Of a stretch of 49,521 nucleotides of DNA, positions 35,354-42,622 are shown piece after piece (within the stretch, counting starts at the first letter, position 1; the number at the start of each line of letters is the position of its first letter). The stretch covers positions 1-49,521 of the forward strand of contig CAZUKP010000023.1 of the NCBI GenBank assembly GCA_964620915.1. Reading direction: 5' to 3'. A program made the translations under genes and the position numbers. Below the pieces are notes generated by a model. That model was given only the letters and a program-made list of their open reading frames with translations. It made no database searches and was not told where the DNA came from. The stretch comes from Hyphomicrobium_A sp964620915. GTDB lineage: Bacteria; Pseudomonadota; Alphaproteobacteria; Rhizobiales; Hyphomicrobiaceae.

Positions 35354-36136
35354 ATGAAAGTCACAACGTGGAACATCAACGGCGTCAAAGCGCGGATCGA
35401 CTCTGCGCTTACATACCTGCGCCAGGAATTGCCCGACGTCATCTGTCTGCAGGAAATCAAGAGCGTCGACGAGGGCTTTCCGGCCGGCCCCTTTGAGGAG
35501 CTTGGCTACAACGTCGCGGTGCATGGGCAAAAGGGCTTCAATGGCGTCGCCATCCTTTCAAAGTTGGCCTTTGATGACGTGGCCTCGCGCCTGCCGGGCG
35601 ATGAGACGGATGAACAAGCGCGCTACATTGAGGCGACGCTTTCGGTGCCAAGCGGCGCAGTTAAGATCGCCTCGCTCTACCTGCCCAACGGCAATCCAAT
35701 TGGAACCGAGAAGTTCTCATACAAACTCGCATGGATAAAGCGGTTGCAAGAGCATGCGCGCGACCTTTTGAAAGAGGAAATGCCGTTTATCCTTGCAGGC
35801 GACTATAACGTGATCCCGTTACCCGAGGATGCAAAACAGCCGAAAGCTTGGACTGACGATGCGCTCTTTCAGCCAGAAAGCCGCGCTGCATTTCGCCAGA
35901 TCGTCAACGAGGGACTGACGGACGCGGTGCGACTGTGTCATCCCGAGCCGGGCCTCTATACGTTCTGGGACTATCAGGCAGGTGCCTTCCAAAAGGACAA
36001 CGGCATCCGGATCGATCACCTTCTCCTCTCGCCTCAGGCGGCCGATCGGCTTGTCGCCGCCGGGGTCGACAGCTTCACCCGCGCCTGGGAGAAGCCTTCC
36101 GACCATGTGCCTGTCTGGGTTGATCTCGACATCTAG
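35354..36136 (+). CDS. xthA: Exodeoxyribonuclease III (AP endonuclease)
   Basis: A 260-residue DNA-repair nuclease of the Xth family. It begins MKVTTWNINGVKARI and has CLQEIKSVDEGFP (metal-binding Glu), LAGDYNVIP, and the C-terminal NGIRIDHLLLSP and KPSDHVPVWVDLD with the catalytic His. Length fits. It ends 8 nt from the convergent amino-acid permease gene. Confidence 0.95.
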   Translation: MKVTTWNINGVKARIDSALTYLRQELPDVICLQEIKSVDEGFPAGPFEELGYNVAVHGQKGFNGVAILSKLAFDDVASRLPGDETDEQARYIEATLSVPSGAVKIASLYLPNGNPIGTEKFSYKLAWIKRLQEHARDLLKEEMPFILAGDYNVIPLPEDAKQPKAWTDDALFQPESRAAFRQIVNEGLTDAVRLCHPEPGLYTFWDYQAGAFQKDNGIRIDHLLLSPQAADRLVAAGVDSFTRAWEKPSDHVPVWVDLDI

Positions 36137-36144
36137 CGAACGCG

Positions 36145-37356
36145 TCAAGGCACAAACCTGCTCACCACAAAAGCAATCGACGTCACAAAACCTACGATCG
36201 GCACCCAGTTGGGAATAAGCGGGATACCCTCGGCCGCCGGCATCCGGAGCTTAATGCGCCATGCCGAGAGATTGACCAGCGCGAACACCACGAGCATCAG
36301 GACGGACGTTGCCTCGGCCAGCCCTCTCAGGCTTCCGGGTAGCGCCAGAATGATCATGATCGCCGTCGCGACTGCCGTTGCGACAAGCGGCGTTTGCGTA
36401 GTTGGATGCACGTAGGCAAAGACCGACGGAATCTGGCTTGTGGAGGCTAAGCCGTAGAGCATGCGTGATGCCATGATCAGTTGGATCAAAGCGCCATTGA
36501 TGATGGCCAGGCTCGCGATGCCATTCATGAGCGTCGGAGCCGAGCCCGTGCCTTTCTGATAGAGCAACGCTAAGGGGGCAGTGCTTGCCGCAAGCTCCTC
36601 GGGAGGAACGGCCAGGATGGCAACTGTCATCACAAGAAAGTAGAGAACGGCAGTGATCACAAGTGTCATGCCAATGGCCAGCGGCAAGGTGCGCTTCACG
36701 TCGCGCACTTCCTCGGCCACGACCACCATGTCCTCAAATCCCAAGAAGGCGTAGAACGCCAACACCGTACCCGACAGGATGAGCCCCCATCCCTGAAAAT
36801 CGACGGGCGGCAGAAATGCATCGATGCGGTTCGGCAGCTCGGAAAAGCTTTCGTAGTTCACGCCTACAACGAGCAAGAGGCCCGAAATCTCAATCAATGT
36901 GATCAGCCCCGCAACGGAAACAGATTCACGAATACCGACCGCTGCGAGTGTGCCCATAACGGCGATGGTCACCAGGATAACCGTCACGCGGTCGACGGGG
37001 ACCATTTCGTTGACGTAACCGACAAAGGCGTTGGTCAACGCGCCCGCCGACGTCAGACCTGCGAGTACGACGAGGAGCCCCACAAGCGTGGAGAGCCTGA
37101 CCGAACCGATCCCCACCTTGACGTAAAGGGCTGCCCCGGACGCTCTCGGAAAGCGGTTGGCCATTTCCGCGTAAGAGGCGGCAGTGAATCCGGCCAGCAC
37201 GGCCGCCGCGAGAAAAGACCAAGGCGCGTGAAATCCGGCTATGCCGGCGACCTCGCCAACCAAAGCATAGATTCCGGCGCCGATCGTCGTACCAAGCCCG
37301 TAGAAGACCACGAGCCAGAGTGTCAGTCGCCGCTTCAGCTCGACTTTTGGCGCCAT
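36145..37356 (-). CDS. APC-family amino-acid permease
   Basis: A 403-residue transporter with about 12 membrane segments. The start block RLTLWLVVFYGLGTTIGAG has the APC-type GTTIGAGIY loop, and FYAFLGFEDMVVVAEEV is the conserved segment of helix 6. The substrate is unknown. I start at ATG 37354-37356 (MAPKVELKRRL); an in-frame extension to 37428 adds 24 residues with no hydrophobic character. Divergent from the stress protein gene. Confidence 0.85.
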   Translation of the reverse strand: MAPKVELKRRLTLWLVVFYGLGTTIGAGIYALVGEVAGIAGFHAPWSFLAAAVLAGFTAASYAEMANRFPRASGAALYVKVGIGSVRLSTLVGLLVVLAGLTSAGALTNAFVGYVNEMVPVDRVTVILVTIAVMGTLAAVGIRESVSVAGLITLIEISGLLLVVGVNYESFSELPNRIDAFLPPVDFQGWGLILSGTVLAFYAFLGFEDMVVVAEEVRDVKRTLPLAIGMTLVITAVLYFLVMTVAILAVPPEELAASTAPLALLYQKGTGSAPTLMNGIASLAIINGALIQLIMASRMLYGLASTSQIPSVFAYVHPTTQTPLVATAVATAIMIILALPGSLRGLAEATSVLMLVVFALVNLSAWRIKLRMPAAEGIPLIPNWVPIVGFVTSIAFVVSRFVP

Positions 37357-37427
37357 TCTTTGCTCTCGTTTCACAGTAGTAATTTGAGCCCCCCAATGAG
37401 GCCTCGTCATTGCCAAAGGTGTTAGCA

Positions 37428-37441
37428 TTGATGCGGGTCAA
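37428..37441. promoter_or_regulatory. FNR/FixK-like box upstream of the universal stress protein
   Basis: TTGAT-GCGG-GTCAA differs by one base from a palindromic TTGAY-N4-RTCAA site of the FNR/FixK/Anr group. It is centred about 85 nt before the stress gene, so a start about 41 nt downstream of it would be normal for activation. It lies between that gene and the permease and could also affect the latter. Confidence 0.5.
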
Positions 37442-37519
37442 CACAATCACATGACAAGTACTTAGGCTGTCGTTCCAGGACCGAGGTCTTCGCCGCGAAG
37501 ACGTTTTGGAGGTGGAACG

Positions 37520-38362
37520 ATGAGAAAACTGCTGATGGCCACCGATCTCTCCGCGCGCTCCGACCGCGCACTCCAACGTGCCATCGCTCTTGCAGATCAG
37601 CTTGGTGCGGCACTTCAGATCGTCCACGTCATCGATGACAGCATTCCTGAGACCATCGTCGCTCAGTATGAGAATGCCGCTCATGAGATGACGAAGAAGC
37701 TGCTGTCGACGATGCCAGCCGCAATCAACGTGAGTCCTAACGTTAAAATTGTACGCGGGCATGGTTATGCCGAGATCATTCATCGCGCAGTGGAGTTTGG
37801 AGCCGAGATGATCATCCTCGGCGTGACGCGTTATACGCAAAACGAGCTCTTTCGCGGCACGACGGCCGAGCGTGTCATTCGCATGGGCGCGCTACCGGTT
37901 CTGCTCGTCAGGGACCCGGTGGCGCGCAACTACGGGAAGGTGCTTGTTGCGACCGACAACTCTCCCGCCGCGCGCAGCGCGCTTGAGAATGCGATTGCGA
38001 TTGCGCCCGGTGCGGAGATTCATCTTCTCCACGCCATCCATGTTCCGTTCAGGGGGCTGCTTGGCTCTCAATCGCAGGAAGAAGTCCGCCAACTGCAGGA
38101 GGATCGCTTCCGCCGTAAGCTCGAGGAAGAGATCAACACGCATGCAACGGCACTCGGCGGCGGCGGGCTGACGTATACCATTCACTTGGAAAAGGGTGAG
38201 ATCATCAACGTCCTCAACCAACAGATCACTCAATTGAAACCAAACCTGCTGGCGCTCGGTATGCATGGGCGGCCGACATTGCGCCACGCGTTGATCGGAA
38301 GCATCGCCGCGGAGATGTTGAGCCATCCGCCGGTCGATGTTCTGGTCGCGAAAGCGTGGTAA
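37520..38362 (+). CDS. Tandem universal stress protein
   Basis: A 280-residue protein of two Usp domains. Domain 1 (1-~137) has LMATDLSARSDRAL and ends with LGVTRYTQNELFRGTTAERV, an ATP-binding-type G-x2-G-x9-G(S/T)-like loop in part. Domain 2 (~140-280) has VLVATDNSPAARSALENAI and LGMHGRPTLRHALIGSIAAE. Tandem Usps of this type are often FNR/FixK-controlled, and a matching box lies upstream. It is the last ordinary gene before the peptide cassettes. Confidence 0.9.
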   Translation: MRKLLMATDLSARSDRALQRAIALADQLGAALQIVHVIDDSIPETIVAQYENAAHEMTKKLLSTMPAAINVSPNVKIVRGHGYAEIIHRAVEFGAEMIILGVTRYTQNELFRGTTAERVIRMGALPVLLVRDPVARNYGKVLVATDNSPAARSALENAIAIAPGAEIHLLHAIHVPFRGLLGSQSQEEVRQLQEDRFRRKLEEEINTHATALGGGGLTYTIHLEKGEIINVLNQQITQLKPNLLALGMHGRPTLRHALIGSIAAEMLSHPPVDVLVAKAW

Positions 38363-38645
38363 GCCCAAGTAGTCGTGCTTCTGAGACTTGTAGGTACGCC
38401 ACTCCATCCTCGTGGTGCTTTGGCACCCAAAGGGATGAGATACCCCCGCAACCTGAGATGGTCCCCAGCACGTCCCCGAATGGGGCGGGTGCGCTGAGCG
38501 TGAGGGATGGTGGGGTGGCGGGGATTAAGTCCTTTTGCAACTCTGACGATTTGGTCCGCGAACCGGAAACGCTCCGTCGGACCGTCAGCGAATCAACTAT
38601 TAAAGTCATCATTTGTGAACTGATGCATACTGCTGAGGGGCTGCA
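38363..38645. other. 283-nt gap before the first peptide cassette
   Basis: No gene is supported. It contains two small hairpins, GGTGC/GCACC (38414-38427) and CCCC-GAAT-GGGG (38474-38485), without T runs, and the 5' element of the first cassette. It is G-rich at 38480-38525. Confidence 0.4.
38589..38645 (+). promoter_or_regulatory. 5' element of cassette 1
   Basis: CGAATCA at 38589 stands 57 nt before the ATG; the same word occurs 57-60 nt before the other four cassette starts. The Shine-Dalgarno GAGGGG lies close to the start. I take the element to include the promoter; no clear -35 is visible here. Confidence 0.55.
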
Positions 38646-38759
38646 ATGAAACTTGCATATCAAAAACCGGCATTGGTGAAGCGCGAGGCGTTAAGCCAAA
38701 TCACTGCCAACGGCCATTGCGTCAGCGGGCTCGTGTGTAAGGCCGCCACTCCCGTATAG
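38646..38759 (+). CDS. Peptide precursor 1 (two-Cys core)
   Basis: A 37-residue peptide gene, the first of five similar ones. Leader: MKLAYQKPALVKREALSQITA. Core: NGHCVSGLVCKAATPV, with a CX5C pair and a Val-Ser after the first Cys. GAGGGG sits at the right distance upstream. The leader has the Y-x-x-P-x-L start and a Thr two residues before the presumed cut, as in lasso precursors, but the core has no Asp or Glu at all, so a lasso ring cannot form. The core is longer at its C-terminus than the others. A bulged hairpin follows at 38800. The function is unknown. Confidence 0.85.
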   Translation: MKLAYQKPALVKREALSQITANGHCVSGLVCKAATPV

Positions 38760-38799
38760 TGAAAATTCGATCGCACGAATGACCACGAGGCGCTTGGGA

Positions 38800-38829
38800 G
38801 GAGACCCGCTCTTGAGGCTGGGTTCCTTT
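38800..38829 (+). terminator. Imperfect terminator of cassette 1
   Basis: GGA(G)ACCCG pairs with TGGGTTCC with one bulged G, followed by TTTCGTGT. The same T-run-plus-CGTGT pattern follows other cassettes, so this looks like a decayed copy of the same terminator. Confidence 0.5.
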
Positions 38830-38881
38830 CGTGTGTTGGCCGCCCATCGGTAGCTGCTGATCCCCGTTCTCAGTGCTTCGC

Positions 38882-38939
38882 CGAATCAGTTTACTGTTGA
38901 TTGTTCGTGATCGGATCGACGTGACTGAGGGGGACAACG
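38882..38939 (+). promoter_or_regulatory. 5' element of cassette 2
   Basis: CGAATCA at 38882 lies 58 nt before the ATG, followed by TTCGTG and then CTGAGGGGGACA, which contains the ribosome site. These words align with cassettes 3 and 4. Confidence 0.6.
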
Positions 38940-39044
38940 ATGAGAAGCACATATGAAAAGCCCACGCTGGTGAAGCGTGAGGCATTGAGCCAGATCACTG
39001 CTGATCATTGTGGCATCAGCGGCGCGCATAGCTGCAGCGGATAA
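38940..39044 (+). CDS. Peptide precursor 2 (two-Cys core)
   Basis: A 34-residue peptide. Leader: MRSTYEKPTLVKREALSQITA, nearly the same as in copy 1. Core: DHCGISGAHSCSG, with CX7C and an Ile-Ser pair three residues after the first Cys. The only acidic residue in the core is its first, so no lasso-type acceptor is present at positions 7-9. CTGAGGGGGACA supplies the ribosome site. A strong terminator follows. No homologue is recognised for the core. Confidence 0.87.
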   Translation: MRSTYEKPTLVKREALSQITADHCGISGAHSCSG

Positions 39045-39086
39045 GATTTCCAGGTCCTTCACGGGACAAGGATGATTTTGTCAGAG

Positions 39087-39114
39087 GCTCGCCCTTTTTT
39101 GGGGCGGGCTTTTG
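39087..39114 (+). terminator. Terminator of cassette 2
   Basis: GCTCGCCC (39087-39094) pairs with GGGCGGGC (39102-39109) with one G-T pair, followed by TTTTG. The GCTCGCC/GGCGGGC stem recurs after cassettes 3 and 4. Confidence 0.85.
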
Positions 39115-39263
39115 TTGTGGTCCCCGTAAGGTTGTTGACGGCAGTTGCCTCTATCACTCACCGCACCGTCTTCCGGCGCTCTCGGTGCTAACGTTGCAAC
39201 GATGTCACATACGGAAGCGAACACTGTTTACAATGGGGATCGCGGGGAAATTCAAACGGCGGC

Positions 39264-39338
39264 TTAATCAGTGCACCCTCGAATCACTGTAACTACGCAA
39301 ATTCGTGTTGCGTTTGACTCAGACTGAGGGGACACACG
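39264..39338 (+). promoter_or_regulatory. 5' element and possible promoter of cassette 3
   Basis: CGAATCACTGTAACTACG begins at 39280, 59 nt before the ATG. TTAATC (39264-39269), an 18-nt gap and TGTAAC (39288-39293) could be -35 and -10. CTGAGGGGACA is the ribosome site. Confidence 0.6.
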
Positions 39339-39440
39339 ATGAAGTCATATCAAAAGCCGACGCTGGTGAAGCGCGAGGCCCTGAGCCAGATCACCGCTAA
39401 TTGCTGGTACGTGAGTGCTGGCTACGAGGTCTGCGACTGA
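39339..39440 (+). CDS. Peptide precursor 3 (two-Cys core)
   Basis: A 33-residue peptide, the shortest of the set. Leader: MKSYQKPTLVKREALSQITA. Core: NCWYVSAGYEVCD, with CX9C and a Val-Ser after two aromatics; the only tryptophan in the five cores is here. Acidic residues are at core positions 10 and 13, too late for the usual 7-9 lasso acceptor. The 5' element is almost identical to that of cassette 4, so these two copies are probably the most recent duplicates, although their cores differ completely. Confidence 0.87.
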   Translation: MKSYQKPTLVKREALSQITANCWYVSAGYEVCD

Positions 39441-39467
39441 TCGTTCGGCGGAAGCACTATGCTTTCG

Positions 39468-39499
39468 AAGAGGCTCGCCCCACCAGGCGGGCCTCTTTT
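39468..39499 (+). terminator. Terminator of cassette 3
   Basis: AAGAGGCTCGCC pairs with GGCGGGCCTCTT over 12 bp with one G-T pair, loop CCACCA, T run after it. This is the strongest hairpin in the cassette region. Confidence 0.9.
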
Positions 39500-39624
39500 C
39501 TATGTGTGATGATCGCGCGTCGTGGCTTCTGAAGGCCCAGCAATCCGACGACGTTCCTCGATTAGTGTCAGTGAAGTGGTGGAGCGCCGCCAAACCCCAG
39601 TAGCCCATTATTCCGTGTACGATA

Positions 39625-39684
39625 CGAATCGCTGTAACTACGGCAAGTTCGTGATGCGTTTGACTCAGGCTGAGGGGACAGACG
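39625..39684 (+). promoter_or_regulatory. 5' element of cassette 4
   Basis: CGAATCGCTGTAACTACGG starts at 39625, 60 nt before the ATG. TGTAAC may be a -10. GTTTGACTCAGGCTGAGGGG follows and matches cassette 3 at almost every base. Confidence 0.6.
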
Positions 39685-39792
39685 ATGAAAACATATTCAA
39701 AGCCCACGCTGGTGAAACGCGAAGTGCTGAGCCAAATTGCTGCACATGGCTGCGGCATGAGCTATGTCAGCGAAAAAGCTTGCATCGAGTAA
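39685..39792 (+). CDS. Peptide precursor 4 (two-Cys core)
   Basis: A 35-residue peptide. Leader: MKTYSKPTLVKREVLSQIAA, with Val for Ala and Ala for Thr relative to the others; the Thr two residues before the presumed cut is lost here only. Core: HGCGMSYVSEKACIE, with CX9C, a Met-Ser pair and a second Ser. Acidic residues lie at core positions 10 and 15. Its 5' region is very like that of cassette 3. A terminator stands 92 nt downstream, and no other gene lies between. Confidence 0.87.
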   Translation: MKTYSKPTLVKREVLSQIAAHGCGMSYVSEKACIE

Positions 39793-39883
39793 GCTTGCCC
39801 CCATTCGCTCTCTCGCACACTGTACATCGGTGATGGTCTACGGTGTCGGGAATGAGTATGTGATGGGTGCCTGCCTACAAAGG

Positions 39884-39910
39884 GGCTCGCCTGATTGGGC
39901 GGGCCTTTTT
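39884..39910 (+). terminator. Terminator of cassette 4
   Basis: GGCTCGCC pairs with GGCGGGCC (8 bp, one G-T pair), loop TGATTG, followed by TTTTT and CGTGT. Same design as cassettes 2 and 3. Confidence 0.9.
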
Positions 39911-40044
39911 CGTGTCTGCTGGCATGGCCCTCTGAAAGTGCCACGTGGCCTTTCCGTTCGGCATGCACCGATGTTGTGAAAGCGTCACTTGCGCGATCGA
40001 ACCGCATTCTCAATCGGGAACGCGGAGGTAGTCCTAGTGTGCAT

Positions 40045-40119
40045 TTGATCCGTACCCTGCCGAATCACTGTAGCAGAGGAGTTTCGTTTCGCGTGAACTT
40101 TGGCTGAAGGGATACGCAA
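40045..40119 (+). promoter_or_regulatory. 5' element and possible promoter of cassette 5
   Basis: CGAATCACTGTAGC begins at 40061, 59 nt before the ATG. TTGATC (40045-40050), an 18-nt gap and TGTAGC (40069-40074) match the -35/-10 arrangement of cassette 3. GGCTGAAGGGA holds the ribosome site. Confidence 0.6.
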
Positions 40120-40230
40120 ATGAAACTCACCTACGTAAAGCCCACCTTGGCGAAGCGTGAAGCGCTGAGCCAGATCACTGCTGAACAATATTGCGGTGTG
40201 AGCCGGGTGTACGGCAAGTGCGACGCCTGA
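40120..40230 (+). CDS. Peptide precursor 5 (two-Cys core)
   Basis: A 36-residue peptide. Leader: MKLTYVKPTLAKREALSQITA. Core: EQYCGVSRVYGKCDA, with CX8C and a Val-Ser after the first Cys. Acidic residues are at core positions 1 and 14. The C-G-[VIM]-S start of the loop is shared with copies 2 and 4. It is the last cassette before the nucleotidyltransferase-like gene and has its own terminator, so the two are probably not one transcript. Confidence 0.87.
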   Translation: MKLTYVKPTLAKREALSQITAEQYCGVSRVYGKCDA

Positions 40231-40337
40231 AGCTCATGAGCACCGTTGGTCACCCCTGAGATCCAGTCCGTATCGAACTTGGTTCTGAGGCGGCTGTTGA
40301 TGCTGTCACATGAGTGGACGACGCAGTTTTCCACAGG

Positions 40338-40366
40338 GGGACTCGCCTATAAGCGCGGGTCCCTTT
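40338..40366 (+). terminator. Terminator of cassette 5
   Basis: GGGACTCGC pairs with GCGGGTCCC (9 bp, one G-T pair), followed by TTTGTCGTGT. Same layout as the others with changed outer bases. Confidence 0.85.
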
Positions 40367-40529
40367 GTCGTGTCATGCATTGGGACACGGGCGGTGGCTA
40401 ACGCCTTTTGGGCCGATCCGGCTTCCGTCTCAGCCGGGGTCCCAATGAGTTTCGGTGATAACCTGAATTCTTAGCCGTTCCCGTGTCTGCGTTGTTGTAG
40501 CATCGTACTCATGGTTATTGGAGGACGCG

Positions 40530-41576
40530 GTGGGAGAAAACCGAACTCATGAGCGGCTGAGCCGAACGGCTGAGGATTGGCTAATCTATCTGGCAAATCC
40601 CGGCGATCCGATCGCTCAGGGCCGTCCACCGCGCACTAAACTCAATCTCAACGATCTTGATAGGCTGTTTGGCGCTGCGGCCCTGCACGGCGTGCTGCCG
40701 GCAACCCTGCGCAATCTTGAAAATAACCCGGACGTGTTGCCAACGAATGGCGAGCCTGCTGTCGCACGAGCACGCGCCATGATCGAAGGTGTCGTGGCCT
40801 TTGGTCTTTTGCTCTCGCATCACGCGGGACGTGTCATGAACGCCTTTGAGTCCGCTGGCCTGGATGCCACTGTCGTCAAGGGGCCGACGTTCGCAAAACG
40901 CCTCTATCCCGAAGCATGGCTGCGCACGTTCACGGACATCGACGTGCTTGTCTCACCCGATCACCGCGCCAAGACCGGCGAAGCGATGCGCGATCTGGGT
41001 TTCGAACTCTTTGAAATCGACGAACGTGCCGGGAAAGACTATTTCGAGGACAAGTGGATTTTGACCTCCAATAAAGACGTCAACGTTGAGGTCCATGGCG
41101 ATCTGGTGCACTCGCCCAAGCTGCGCAAGTTGATGACTGTCGGCTATAAGCAGGTCGTCGCCGCTGGGGACGGGGATCCAGAAAGTCCAGCCGCACTGTT
41201 TCTGGTCGCAACCGCGCATGGGGCCATCGGCCACCAGTTCGAACGGTTTCAGCAGGTCGTTGACGTCGCACAAGCCGCAGCAGGGGCGGCCGGACCGATC
41301 GACGTCACCCAGCTACGTTCGGTCGCAGGACAATCGGGAACGACGTGGGCCATCGCAGCCTCGCTCAAACTCGTGAACCGTGTGTTCCCCAGCCCCGCAA
41401 TCCGCAACCTTGCCAGCGCGTTCCCGGCACCCTTATCATTCGCGCCGAGCCTCTTTCTCTCACCGAAGTCGCTCGTCAGGACGCATGACCCCAATCGGAC
41501 AATGAACGCCTGGCGGCGCAAAATCGTGCGACAGCTCGTGCGGTTTGGATCTACGACCGACCGCGCGCACGGTTAG
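40530..41576 (+). CDS. Nucleotidyltransferase-like protein (NTP_transf_5 family)
   Basis: A 348-residue protein of the NTP_transf_5 group. The marks are VVKGPTFAKRLYP (about 115-127) and RTFTDIDVLV, the Asp-x-Asp that holds the metal (about 133-141); a later VNVEVHGDLVH gives the third acidic residue. Related proteins occur in lasso-peptide and exopolysaccharide clusters, with no proven reaction that I can name here. I chose GTG 40530 since GGAGG stands 5 nt upstream; a TTG at 40518 is in frame. Its stop overlaps the stop of the convergent kinase-like gene. Confidence 0.8.
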   Translation: MGENRTHERLSRTAEDWLIYLANPGDPIAQGRPPRTKLNLNDLDRLFGAAALHGVLPATLRNLENNPDVLPTNGEPAVARARAMIEGVVAFGLLLSHHAGRVMNAFESAGLDATVVKGPTFAKRLYPEAWLRTFTDIDVLVSPDHRAKTGEAMRDLGFELFEIDERAGKDYFEDKWILTSNKDVNVEVHGDLVHSPKLRKLMTVGYKQVVAAGDGDPESPAALFLVATAHGAIGHQFERFQQVVDVAQAAAGAAGPIDVTQLRSVAGQSGTTWAIAASLKLVNRVFPSPAIRNLASAFPAPLSFAPSLFLSPKSLVRTHDPNRTMNAWRRKIVRQLVRFGSTTDRAHG

Positions 41577-42622
41577 CCAATCGCAGCGGCAAGCTCTTGG
41601 CTGAGTGTGGACAGGTCCGATCCGACTCGAAGCTCGAAGGTCGGTGTCGCCGCGATGGCGGCCGCCAAGACTTTGAAGCGATCGACTTGGTCTGTGAGCA
41701 TCCCCTTTGGCCCACGGCGTACATTATCATCGGCCAGATATGCCATCACGTCAGTCTTCTCGGCTTTTCTGATGATGTGAGCACCTTCGACCCGTGACTC
41801 CAGCATGACAATCGCACGCAAGGGATGCGGCTGAGGTGGAAGAACCTCTGCAATGGTGCGGAGTGACTCGCGCTTCAGAACCTTTTCGCCCTCCGAATTC
41901 CAGTCACCCCCCAACAATGGACCGACCTGTGGCAACAGATCGCGCGTGCGGTGATGCACTTTCAAAGCGCGCGGCAAACCCCAGACCCGATACCCCTCGC
42001 CGGAACCTGATCGCGGAGTCATGAGGACGGTCGCGTCATCGGTGAGAAATCCGAAGCCTGCCAACACCAGCGCAAGGGAGGTCGTCGTCTTACCCGCACC
42101 GCTTCGCGCAAATAATGCAAGGGCGCCCTCACTTGCGGGCAGACGCAGCGTTGCGGCATGGAGTAGATGTTGTCCAACGGACTGAAGAACGGTCTCAACC
42201 ACCACCAGTGCCGGAGTTCCGTCGAGCACCTTTTCCGCGCCGGGCCGCAGACAGATTTTCCCCCGCCGCTCCTTTGCGCAGATGGCATAGGACATTTCGC
42301 CAGGGACATTGAACCAGCGTACATCACCACTCATCATGAAGCGTGAGTAGCTCCCCTCCGGTAGAGGTCCTTCAACGATCAATTCGGCGTTGGTCGGAGG
42401 AATTTGCTCACCACAATTCTCGATGTTGAGAACGAAGTCAGCTGGCTCTGCGGCCACTCCCGAGAGCTCATCAAGGTAGAGCAACAACGGCTTCAGAGAC
42501 GCCTCGTCCTCCGCGGACACGAGGACGTGGGTGCCGTTAAGATCAAACCAGCGCTGAAACGTGCCCGTGCGTCCAGGCATATTATGCACCGAGAGCGTCG
42601 AGTCTGGATTGTCCATCACCAC
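41573..42622 (-). CDS. HPr-kinase-like protein of a peptide-modification locus
   Basis: A 349-residue protein with an HPr kinase-type C-terminal half. LLHAATLRL (153-161), the P-loop ALFARSGAGKTTTSLAL with Lys178, and LTDDATVL (acidic pair 195-196) follow the HprK order. The N-terminal half is unlike classical HprK. Similar kinases in lasso clusters phosphorylate a peptide serine, as known for paeninodin. The start is unclear: GTG 42622, ATG 42616 (both overlap the B2 gene) or ATG 42580, 1 nt after the B2 stop. Last of the pqqD-B2-kinase set. Confidence 0.8.
   Translation of the reverse strand: MVMDNPDSTLSVHNMPGRTGTFQRWFDLNGTHVLVSAEDEASLKPLLLYLDELSGVAAEPADFVLNIENCGEQIPPTNAELIVEGPLPEGSYSRFMMSGDVRWFNVPGEMSYAICAKERRGKICLRPGAEKVLDGTPALVVVETVLQSVGQHLLHAATLRLPASEGALALFARSGAGKTTTSLALVLAGFGFLTDDATVLMTPRSGSGEGYRVWGLPRALKVHHRTRDLLPQVGPLLGGDWNSEGEKVLKRESLRTIAEVLPPQPHPLRAIVMLESRVEGAHIIRKAEKTDVMAYLADDNVRRGPKGMLTDQVDRFKVLAAAIAATPTFELRVGSDLSTLSQELAAAIG

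Noticed and set aside
38589..40366. The repeated cassette sequences as a CRISPR array
   Set aside because: Units are 294-435 nt apart, repeats include open reading frames with ribosome sites and stop codons, and spacing is not regular; no cas genes are near.
38800..40366. Cassette hairpins as integron attC sites
   Set aside because: Stems are 8-12 bp with T runs, typical of terminators; there is no GTTRRRY core site and no integrase gene.
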